Assembly: GCA_030042885.1 (NCBI GenBank)
Contig: JASHYW010000180.1
Coordinates: forward strand, 1-5,114
Length of the DNA: 5,114 bases
DNA from: Streptosporangiaceae bacterium
GTDB lineage: Bacteria > Actinomycetota > Actinomycetes > Streptosporangiales > Streptosporangiaceae
Direction of reading: 5' to 3'
Part shown: positions 1 through 5,114 of the stretch, one piece after another
How positions within the stretch are numbered: the first letter of the stretch is position 1
Layout: the number at the start of each line of letters is the position of its first letter
The notes under the pieces: model-generated
What the model was told of the DNA's origin: nothing
Seen by the model: only the letters and a program-made list of their open reading frames with translations
Databases searched by the model: none
Made by a program: the position numbers and the translations under genes

Positions 1-1380
1 GCCCTTGGTCACCCGGTCCGCTATCTGCCTCAGCGCCGCATTCTGGGAGTAGGACGACGGGAGTTCCAGGTCCGGCGCCGCCACGCTCGCCGGGGGCGGC
101 CTGGCCTCGTTCAGTTGCTCGGCGGTCGGGTCCACCAGGTAGCTCGTCACCGTGTAGGTCTTGACCGGGACGGCGGCGTCCTGCGAGAACACCATCAGTT
201 CCGGGTCGGACAGCCAGATTCCTGAGGACGTGGTGACATGGAGGGGCGGATAGGGCACGGCCAGGAAGGTGGGGACCGAGCGGCCGGTCAGGGCACCGTC
301 GTTGTTCACGTTCACCGTGACCGTCACTCGCGGATACGACGATGCGTCCGACAGCCCCTGGGCGGCCTGCAGGGAGGTCGCCTGGCTCTCGCCCGTCGTA
401 TAGTCAGATGCCTCCCAGCCTGAGCCGGTCAGGTTGTCATAGACCACCTCCCGCAGGTACGGCGGCTCGTCCACCTGGGGGTTGATGGTGTAGGTCAGCA
501 CCGTGGCCGGGCGGGTCTCCTGGTTCCTGAGGGTCTGCGACAACGTGTCGGGCAAGGCCAGCGAGGGGGCAGTGCCGCCGGAGCCGCCGATGCCCTGACT
601 CGTGGAGAACAGCCTGCTCGGGTGCAGGCCGGGCACGATCAGCGGAACGCACAGCGCGAGCACCACCGACGCGAGCCCGACGCGCCGCCCCGCCGCGGCC
701 AGCGATCGGGTGTCCGGGCCCGGCTCTGGCTCGCCCGCCCGGCGCCGTGCCACGGCATCGTCGTGCGGGCTGGAACGCCACAGCGACACCAGCCTGCCCC
801 AGACGCGTATGCGCTCCCGGCCGTCCGCGCTCAGCATGGCCAGGTATCCCGCCGTGCCCACGCAGAAGACGATGACGGTGCCCACACCACTCGGCGCCCT
901 CATGGTGATGGGCACGGTGAACAGCACGAGCAGCGGCAGGCCAGCCAGCGCGGTGGACCGCAGCCGGACGGCGATCAGGTCGGCCATCACGGCCGTCAGG
1001 CCGATTCCGCCCGCCGCGAGGAGCACCAGGCCGGGCAGGTTCGGCGCCGGCGGCGCGTACTTGCTGGCGTCGGTCATGCCGGCACCCACCAGCTCCCATA
1101 GCATGGTGACCGAGGCTGGCGTCGGTATGACCGCGAGCAGCGAATGATGTCGCTCGAACACCAGGTTCAGGTAGAGCAGCAAGCCGAGCAGGCTGATGGC
1201 CAGGCAGACCACGACGGGCAGCGTCCTCAGCCGGCTCAGCGCTCCGCTGACCGCGACCGCCAGCACCGCCCCCATTCCCGCGTAGAACCACTGCGCGCCG
1301 TCGAACAGGGGGTACAGCACGGTGGAGGTGAGCACGCACGCGATCGCGACGGTCACCGTCATCCGGCGGTCCGGGGTCAT
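1..1380 (-). CDS. TgpA-type membrane transglutaminase-like protein, N-terminal part (partial)
   Basis: The frame is open from the ATG at 1380 to the window edge: 460 codons with no stop. The first 250 residues hold about seven hydrophobic segments (roughly 8-24, 33-48, 54-75, 117-138, 144-160, 166-183 and 234-251). A charged cytoplasmic loop lies near 185-232 (RRRAGEPEPGPD). From residue 252 the protein looks extracytoplasmic, with the beta-rich pattern PPYLREVVYDNLTGSGWEAS that typically precedes the catalytic domain of TgpA/DUF3488 proteins. The transglutaminase-like Cys-His-Asp domain should lie beyond the left edge and is not visible, so the family call rests on topology, this pre-catalytic region and gene order. 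The start is well supported: the ATG overlaps the stop of the DUF58 gene (ATGA), with GGGAGGTG seven bases upstream. The gene is the last visible member of the moxR-DUF58-tgpA operon. The family is linked to envelope functions, but the substrate is unknown. Confidence 0.87.
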   Translation of the reverse strand, partial: MTPDRRMTVTVAIACVLTSTVLYPLFDGAQWFYAGMGAVLAVAVSGALSRLRTLPVVVCLAISLLGLLLYLNLVFERHHSLLAVIPTPASVTMLWELVGAGMTDASKYAPPAPNLPGLVLLAAGGIGLTAVMADLIAVRLRSTALAGLPLLVLFTVPITMRAPSGVGTVIVFCVGTAGYLAMLSADGRERIRVWGRLVSLWRSSPHDDAVARRRAGEPEPGPDTRSLAAAGRRVGLASVVLALCVPLIVPGLHPSRLFSTSQGIGGSGGTAPSLALPDTLSQTLRNQETRPATVLTYTINPQVDEPPYLREVVYDNLTGSGWEASDYTTGESQATSLQAAQGLSDASSYPRVTVTVNVNNDGALTGRSVPTFLAVPYPPLHVTTSSGIWLSDPELMVFSQDAAVPVKTYTVTSYLVDPTAEQLNEARPPPASVAAPDLELPSSYSQNAALRQIADRVTKG

Positions 1381-2651
1381 CTCGGTTCACCTCCCGGGCC
1401 GCCGACGGGCAATGGCCGGCCGGCGGGCTCGAAGGGGGCAAACGGCCGGTGCAGCTGCTGCCAGGCCAGCGCCAGCGGCGTAGCGGCGGTCACGACGGTG
1501 ACGCGCCATCCGGCGGCCGCCAGGATCTCCGCGGCGCGCGCGGTGTCGTCCGGCACCATATCGGTCGCCCACGCGGATACCGTGAGCAGCAGCGCCATCG
1601 CCGGCGCGTTCCCCCGCCTGCTCGCGGCCAGCTGCCTGGCATCATCGGCCGACAGCCGCCCGAGGACGGCGATCAGCTGGCCTCCCGCGTTCGCGAGAGC
1701 GGTCGTGCCAGCCGCGAAGCCGGCCTCGCCCGACGGGCTGATGACCGCGAGCATGTCGAGCAGGGTGTCCTGGAAGGTGCCGCGGGGGGCGATCTCGCCG
1801 GCTTCGGTGATCAGCCGGGCCCGGAAGCCCTCGCCAGTCAGGTGCGCGCCGATCGAGGCCGCGGCGCTGACCGCGAACTCGAACGAGGCGGTGGGCCCGC
1901 TGCCCGTGTGCGCGGAGCGCCGGGTATCGAGGAAGACGGACGCGCTGTTCCGCCACTGGTGTTCCTCCCGGCGCACCATGAGCTCGCCGTAGCGCGCCGT
2001 CGACCTCCAGTGCACCCGGCGCAGTCCGTCCCCGTACTGGTAGGGCCTCGGCGCCGCGTCATCCTCACCGGTCGCGGATATCGTCCGCATGCCGCCGTCG
2101 CCCTCGCCCAGCCAGCTGCTAGGCGCCGGCGCCCCCGGCAGCGGAAAGATCTTCGGCGTGACCACCAGCGTGCTGGTTGTCCTGGCCGAGCGGCTGATCT
2201 CCACCAGCCCGAACGCATCTGTAACCCGGACCCGGAGCGGGCCGATGGTGAACTTGCCGCGGGTATTGGAACGTATCTGGTAGCTGAGCTCCCGGCTGCC
2301 GCCCGGCTCGATCTCGTCGAGCACGAACCGGGGTCTGGCGCCCAGTGAGTACGGCGTCACGTCCTCCGCGAGCAGGACCGCTGTGCGCAGCCGCGAGACG
2401 TTCTCCAGCCGCACCGTGACCACGGTGGGCTGGCCGGCCGGAACTCGCGGCGGGTCGAGCCTGCGGCTGCACGCCAGGCGGTAGTGCGACCTGCTCGCGA
2501 GCAGCGCGGACACCAGCGGGAGGATGACCAGCAAGGCGCCGACCCGGACCAGGTCGGGCTCTGGTATCGCCACGCCGCACACCACGGCGGCCCCGCCCGC
2601 GGCCATGAACGACCTGCCTCGGGTGGTCAGCGACCCGAATAGCGACCGCAT
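1377..2651 (-). CDS. DUF58 domain-containing membrane protein (MoxR partner)
   Basis: The 424-residue protein begins MRSLFGSLTTRGRSFMAAGG, a start typical of actinobacterial DUF58 proteins. Two short hydrophobic segments (about 15-29 and 34-52) form an N-terminal hairpin anchor. A beta-rich region follows (about 60-170, with LENVSRL, TRGKFTIGPLRVRVTDAFGL). The DUF58 signature lies at residues 206-227, with YGDGLRRVHWRSTAR at its core. The stretch after it (from about 237, SVFLDTR) starts a von Willebrand A-like fold. Its putative MIDAS strand reads D-T-R-R-S rather than a clear DxSxS, so metal binding is doubtful. DUF58 proteins are commonly encoded beside MoxR ATPases and are thought to be their membrane partners; no enzymatic activity is established. 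The start ATG has GGGAGG only three bases upstream, a short spacing, but no better in-frame start fits the N-terminus. The gene lies 60 bases after moxR and overlaps the next gene by four bases, so one transcript is likely. Confidence 0.92.
   Translation of the reverse strand: MRSLFGSLTTRGRSFMAAGGAAVVCGVAIPEPDLVRVGALLVILPLVSALLASRSHYRLACSRRLDPPRVPAGQPTVVTVRLENVSRLRTAVLLAEDVTPYSLGARPRFVLDEIEPGGSRELSYQIRSNTRGKFTIGPLRVRVTDAFGLVEISRSARTTSTLVVTPKIFPLPGAPAPSSWLGEGDGGMRTISATGEDDAAPRPYQYGDGLRRVHWRSTARYGELMVRREEHQWRNSASVFLDTRRSAHTGSGPTASFEFAVSAAASIGAHLTGEGFRARLITEAGEIAPRGTFQDTLLDMLAVISPSGEAGFAAGTTALANAGGQLIAVLGRLSADDARQLAASRRGNAPAMALLLTVSAWATDMVPDDTARAAEILAAAGWRVTVVTAATPLALAWQQLHRPFAPFEPAGRPLPVGGPGGEPR
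1388..1395 (-). promoter_or_regulatory. Ribosome binding site of the tgpA-like gene, inside the end of the DUF58 gene
   Basis: On the minus strand GGGAGGTG lies seven bases before the ATG at 1380, within the last codons of the DUF58 gene. The two genes share ATGA, so the upstream stop TGA overlaps the downstream start ATG. This is the usual arrangement for translational coupling and fixes the start of the membrane transglutaminase-like gene. Confidence 0.8.
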
Positions 2652-2693
2652 GGGCCTCCCTTCAGCGCCGCGGCCCTGGTCCCCGATCCCGGC

Positions 2694-2711
2694 TCATCGC
2701 CAGGGCCCTGG

Positions 2712-2719
<8 letters not shown>
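2694..2719. repeat. 12-bp palindrome flanked by 8-bp direct repeats at the end of moxR
   Basis: CCAGGGCCCTGG at 2700-2711 is a perfect palindrome. TCATCGCC occurs on both sides, at 2694-2701 and 2712-2719, and the second copy contains the moxR stop codon (TCA, read as TGA on the minus strand). A further copy of GGCCCTGGTC sits at 2672-2681, besides the one at 2704-2713. The 60-base gap between moxR and the DUF58 gene is therefore largely made of local duplications. No U-tract follows on the transcribed strand, so I do not call a terminator; function is unknown. Confidence 0.45.
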
Positions 2720-3686
<967 letters not shown>

Positions 3687-3757
3687 ATGGCCTCCTTGAA
3701 GGCGCTGGCTCACAGACCGGCCGGGCTTCCTGTCAGGTAGCGCTCCCGGCCGAGCGG

Positions 3758-3771
3758 CTGTACCGCTACAG
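3758..3771. promoter_or_regulatory. Inverted repeat CTGTA-N4-TACAG upstream of moxR
   Basis: CTGTACCGCTACAG is a perfect 5+5 inverted repeat with a four-base spacer, about 70 bases before the moxR start. It overlaps an alternative stem, AGCGG (3753-3757) with CCGCT (3763-3767). It also overlaps a possible -10 hexamer on the minus strand, TACTGT (3773-3768), which has no recognisable -35 at the right distance. It could be a repressor site or a 5' UTR hairpin. No regulator can be named. Confidence 0.3.
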
Positions 3772-3875
3772 TACGTCTTTCTCCGGCCGGCGCGCGACGC
3801 TGGTCCCCGTTGTCGCTCATCGCGGCAGCTCGGGACAGGCGGCCACCGACGGTGACCCGGCCCGCCCCCGGCCCG

Positions 3876-3891
3876 CTCCACAATCCCCCAC
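3876..3891 (-). promoter_or_regulatory. MraZ-box-like doublet facing moxR
   Basis: Read on the minus strand this is GTGGGGGATTGTGGAG: GTGGGG and GTGGAG exactly 10 bp apart. It differs at one of 16 bases from the first two repeats of the mraZ operator (GTGGGGGAATGTGGAG, 4120-4135). It points towards moxR, about 190 bases before its start codon. A weak third unit, CCGGGG at 3871-3866, keeps the 10-bp register. The inference is that MraZ may bind here and affect the moxR operon. Confidence 0.5.
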
Positions 3892-4041
3892 CCGGGCGCC
3901 GCCGCGATTCCGCCCCGTCCGGACGTCGAATCCGGCAGCGAATACATGCTTATGAACTGCGGCTATTCCGGCTGTCTCCCGGGCTTTTCGCTGCCGCCGG
4001 GTCGTCCGGTCGGTCGGCTGTGGCCCGGCGGCTGCTTTCGT

Positions 4042-4057
4042 CCCCACTTCGCTCCAC
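4042..4057 (-). promoter_or_regulatory. Second MraZ-box-like doublet on the minus strand
   Basis: On the minus strand GTGGAG (4057-4052) and GTGGGG (4047-4042) are 10 bp apart, and a degenerate GTAGAC (4067-4062) precedes them in the same register. The hexamers and period match the mraZ operator on the other strand 63 bases away. It is weaker evidence than the copy at 3876-3891, because spacer bases differ. Confidence 0.35.
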
Positions 4058-4113
4058 CGCCGTCTACCTGCCGCTTTAGTAGAGGTAGAGGCACGATTGC
4101 CACGTTTTTGACG

Positions 4114-4141
4114 TTGACGGTGGGGGAATGTGGAGTAGAGT
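4114..4141 (+). promoter_or_regulatory. Predicted housekeeping-sigma promoter of mraZ
   Basis: TTGACG (4114-4119) and TAGAGT (4136-4141) are separated by 16 bases and match actinobacterial primary-sigma hexamers (TTGAC and TAnnnT). TTGACG is doubled (also at 4108-4113), but only the second copy has usable spacing. Transcription would start near 4148, giving a leader of about 30 bases with a strong ribosome binding site. The first two MraZ repeats lie in the spacer and the third touches the -10, which fits autorepression. Confidence 0.55.
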
Positions 4142-4154
4142 GGAGCGTGTGGAG
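4120..4154 (+). promoter_or_regulatory. MraZ operator (MraZ box), four GTGG(G/A)G repeats
   Basis: GTGGGG begins at 4120 and GTGGAG at 4130, 4140 and 4149, giving steps of 10, 10 and 9 bp, about one helical turn each. MraZ is known to bind direct repeats with a TGGG/GTGG core spaced about 10 bp apart in front of its own gene, as a ring-shaped oligomer that contacts successive turns. Position, motif and period all agree. The repeats overlap the predicted promoter, so repression by occlusion is likely. Confidence 0.8.
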
Positions 4155-4164
4155 ACTCGGCGGC

Positions 4165-4173
4165 AGGAGGTGA
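4165..4173 (+). promoter_or_regulatory. Ribosome binding site of mraZ
   Basis: AGGAGGTGA is nearly fully complementary to the 16S rRNA tail and ends six bases before the GTG at 4180. An in-frame TGA at 4171-4173 blocks any start further upstream, so this site fixes the GTG start. Confidence 0.85.
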
Positions 4174-4179
4174 GGGCCC

Positions 4180-4611
4180 GTGTTCCTCGGCACTCACGCG
4201 CCGCGGCTTGATGAAAAGGGCCGGCTGTTCCTGCCCGCCAAGTACCGAGAGGAGCTCGCTGGGGGAGTGGTGATCACCAAGGGACAGGAACGCTGCCTGT
4301 TCGTCTTCCCACAGGAGGAATTCACCCGCATCACCGAGGCGCTGCGCACTGCGCCGGTGACCGCCAAGTCGGTCCGGGACTACAGCCGGGTCCTGTTCGC
4401 CAGCGCTTCCGATGAGGTTCCCGACAAGCAGGGCAGGATCATCGTTCCGGCCCCGCTGCGCGCCTACGCCGGGCTGCAGCGGGACTGCGTGGTGATCGGC
4501 GCGAACACCCGCCTGGAAATCTGGGACACCCAGGCCTGGGAGACCTACCTGGCCGAGCGGGAGGACTCGTTCGCCGAGGCCGCCGAGGAGGTGCTTCCCG
4601 GAATCCTGTAG
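4180..4611 (+). CDS. mraZ: Transcriptional regulator MraZ
   Basis: The 143-residue product is full length and begins [15 protein letters not shown], the characteristic MraZ N-terminus. It contains two tandem SpoVT-AbrB-type DNA-binding modules, about residues 5-47 and 76-119. Each carries the conserved DxxxR: D11-R15 in DEKGR and D82-R86 in DKQGR. MraZ is a cytoplasmic, nucleoid-associated autorepressor of the dcw cluster that forms ring-like oligomers. The start is GTG, with AGGAGGTGA six bases upstream and an in-frame stop just before. The operator array lies directly in front, and near-copies of it on the opposite strand suggest MraZ may also act on the divergent moxR operon. The gene is followed by rsmH after an unusually structured spacer of 195 bases. 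No key residue appears missing. Confidence 0.98.
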   Translation: MFLGTHAPRLDEKGRLFLPAKYREELAGGVVITKGQERCLFVFPQEEFTRITEALRTAPVTAKSVRDYSRVLFASASDEVPDKQGRIIVPAPLRAYAGLQRDCVVIGANTRLEIWDTQAWETYLAEREDSFAEAAEEVLPGIL

Positions 4612-4626
4612 CGACCGCGGGTCGGC

Positions 4627-4691
4627 CTCCATCCGCCGCTCCCTGCTGGCATCACTTCCCCGGTGCCAGCCGGCAGCGCAAGCGGATGGAG
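4627..4691 (+). other. Long stable RNA hairpin between mraZ and rsmH
   Basis: CTCCATCCGC (4627-4636) pairs perfectly with GCGGATGGAG (4682-4691). Inside it CGCT (4637-4640) can pair with AGCG (4675-4678), and GCTGGCATC (4645-4653) with GGTGCCAGC (4662-4670), including one G-U, leaving an eight-base loop. The result is a three-tier hairpin of 65 bases, starting 15 bases after the mraZ stop. No U-tract follows. It could be a partial terminator that lowers expression of the genes beyond mraZ, an RNA processing or stability element, or part of a longer regulatory leader of rsmH. Confidence 0.65.
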
Positions 4692-4696
4692 TCCGG

Positions 4697-4725
4697 CCAG
4701 GGGGCCACCAAGGGGCACCAAGGGA
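4697..4725 (+). repeat. Short tandem repeats CCA(A/G)GGG in the rsmH leader
   Basis: CACCAAGGGG (4706-4715) is followed immediately by CACCAAGGGA (4716-4725), a tandem 10-bp repeat with one mismatch. CCAGGGGG (4697-4704) just before is a degenerate third unit. They directly follow the hairpin. The remaining stretch to rsmH (4726-4806) is purine- and G-rich, and I see no promoter in it. Confidence 0.5.
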
Positions 4726-4806
4726 CGGATCGGACAGAAGCCAACACCGCAGCGGCGCGGGGGATCCGCAAGGGCCGCGGGATCGGGAAGGGGGAGAGAG
4801 GACGAG

Positions 4807-5114
4807 ATGGCGCAGCCGCAGCACGTGCCGGTGCTCGTCGGCCGGGTCACGGCCCTGCTTGCGCCTGCCCTGTCCGATCCGGGTGCGGTACTGGTGGACG
4901 CCACGCTCGGCCGGGCCGGGCACGCCCGGGCCCTGCTCGACGCGTGCCCCGGCCTGCTGCTCATCGGCATCGATGCCGACCTGGCCGCGATCGAGGCGGC
5001 CCGCGAACTGCTCGCCCCCTACGCCGACCGGGTGACGCTGGTGCACGCCAGGTACGACCAGATCCCCGCCATCGTCAAGGGGGTTCTGGGGGGTCCCAGG
5101 GGGGCCAGGGGGGT
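4807..5114 (+). CDS. rsmH: 16S rRNA (cytosine(1402)-N(4))-methyltransferase RsmH, N-terminal part (partial)
   Basis: 102 codons and two bases are visible before the right edge. The protein opens with HVPVLVGRVTALLAPAL (6-22), the usual RsmH N-terminus. The SAM-binding motif I DATLGRAGHA (31-40) follows, then the acidic ribose-binding loop IGIDAD (53-58) and RVTLVHARYDQIP (75-87). The enzyme N4-methylates C1402 in the decoding centre using S-adenosylmethionine; the older name is mraW. Motif I differs from the common GxGGHS: it reads GRAGHA, with Ala at 37 and 40. After residue 90, where most homologues continue directly towards the DGxLxDLGVSS motif, the frame enters a G-run tract coding Gly/Arg-rich sequence. 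The start ATG has GGGGGAG and AGAGGA within 4-10 bases upstream. The frame is open further upstream to a GTG at 4663, but that has no ribosome binding site. The gene is second in the dcw cluster after mraZ. Confidence 0.93.
   Translation, partial: MAQPQHVPVLVGRVTALLAPALSDPGAVLVDATLGRAGHARALLDACPGLLLIGIDADLAAIEAARELLAPYADRVTLVHARYDQIPAIVKGVLGGPRGARG
5079..5113 (+). repeat. Four G-runs in near-tandem, inside rsmH
   Basis: Runs of five or six G occur at 5079-5083, 5088-5093, 5099-5104 and 5108-5113, with loops of four, five and three bases. The last two units are the exact tandem 9-mer CCAGGGGGG (5096-5104 and 5105-5113). Nine bases are three codons, so unit gain or loss keeps the frame (Arg-Gly-Ala/Val). 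The array reaches the window edge and may continue. It satisfies the sequence pattern of a G-quadruplex on the coding strand. Confidence 0.7.

Larger units (their letters stand above)
3687..4179. other. Divergent intergenic region between moxR and mraZ
   Basis: These 493 bases separate the start codons of the two diverging genes and carry no gene I can support. The mraZ side (4108-4173) holds the promoter, the MraZ operator array and the ribosome binding site. The moxR side holds two minus-strand doublets resembling the MraZ operator (3876-3891 and 4042-4057) and a CTGTA-N4-TACAG inverted repeat (3758-3771). An A/T-richer patch at 3940-3957 stands out in GC-rich surroundings. CGTCCGGACG (3916-3925) is a small perfect palindrome, and GTAGAG is tandemly doubled at 4079-4090. 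I could not find a convincing -35/-10 pair for moxR on the minus strand. Confidence 0.7.

Noticed and set aside
437..1441. 334-codon open frame on the minus strand
   Set aside because: It is the wrong frame over the tgpA-like gene. The overlapping frame starting at 1380 gives clear membrane segments and a family-like extracytoplasmic region, while this one is Arg/Gly/Ala-rich noise.
602..2348. Several plus-strand open frames (602-1147, 622-1101, 1144-1992, 1449-2348)
   Set aside because: All are antisense to the tgpA-like and DUF58 genes and show biased, repeat-like composition without domains.
3710..3820. 36-codon open frame upstream of moxR on the minus strand (starts MSDNGDQRRAPAG)
   Set aside because: It ends 23 bases before the moxR start and could be a leader peptide. 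However, it lacks a Shine-Dalgarno sequence, and its third-position G/C (25 of 36 codons) is low for this genome. It is kept only as a weak possibility.
3687..3947. N-terminal extension of MoxR from the in-frame ATG at 3947
   Set aside because: The added 87 residues have no MoxR similarity, and the extension would run through the inverted repeat and the MraZ-like site. The GTG at 3686 has AAGGAGG in front and gives the normal family length.
3687..4120. A -35/-10 promoter for moxR on the minus strand
   Set aside because: I checked TACTGT (3773-3768), TATTCG (3944-3939), TAAGCA (3952-3947) and the stretch near 4081-4074. None has a plausible -35 at 16-18 bases, so no promoter is claimed.
3946..4173. 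75-codon plus-strand open frame ending at the mraZ ribosome binding site
   Set aside because: It spans the mraZ promoter and operator, has no ribosome binding site, and has a Cys/Pro/Gly/Arg-rich composition unlike a real protein.
4627..4691. Calling the mraZ-rsmH hairpin a classical intrinsic terminator
   Set aside because: No U-tract follows the stem, and mraZ and rsmH normally belong to one cluster. It is recorded as a structured element of unknown role instead.
3817..5046. 409-codon open frame on the minus strand, antisense to mraZ and the start of rsmH
   Set aside because: It runs across two well-identified genes and the mraZ promoter. Its translation is low-complexity Arg/Gly/Pro-rich with no recognisable domain, as expected for a shadow frame in GC-rich DNA.

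Overview
The window is high-GC DNA from an actinobacterium (Actinomycetota). Three things point there: strongly G/C-biased third codon positions, GTG starts behind strong Shine-Dalgarno sequences, and an actinobacterial-type start of the division and cell-wall (dcw) cluster, mraZ followed by rsmH. Residue patterns in RsmH and in the DUF58 protein suggest a relative of the Streptosporangiales, but this is a guess and order-level placement is not secure from the sequence alone.

Layout. Positions 1-3686 hold a three-gene operon on the minus strand, read right to left: a MoxR-family AAA+ ATPase (2712-3686), a DUF58 membrane protein (1377-2651), and the N-terminal 460 residues of a TgpA-type membrane transglutaminase-like protein (1-1380) that runs off the left edge. 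The last two genes overlap by ATGA. Positions 3687-4179 are a divergent intergenic region of 493 bases. Positions 4180-4611 hold mraZ on the plus strand. A structured, repeat-bearing spacer of 195 bases follows, and then rsmH (mraW) starts at 4807 and runs off the right edge.

How the genes relate. MraZ is the DNA-binding autorepressor of the dcw cluster, and RsmH methylates 16S rRNA C1402. The MoxR/DUF58/transglutaminase triad is a recurrent bacterial gene set. MoxR ATPases are thought to act as chaperones for partner proteins, and the transglutaminase-like protein exposes a cysteine-protease-like domain outside the membrane. Its position back to back with dcw fits a cell-envelope role, but no substrate can be read from the sequence.

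Most interesting points. In front of mraZ there is an array of four GTGG(G/A)G repeats in about 10-bp register, a textbook MraZ box, with a likely -10 hexamer inside it. The same spaced motif appears twice on the opposite strand of the same intergenic region, facing moxR. One copy matches 15 of 16 bases of the mraZ operator. This suggests that MraZ may also control the moxR-DUF58-tgpA operon, which I do not know to have been described. Other points are a long perfect-stem hairpin between mraZ and rsmH, a tandem G-run tract inside the rsmH reading frame with G-quadruplex potential, and a changed SAM-binding motif I in RsmH.
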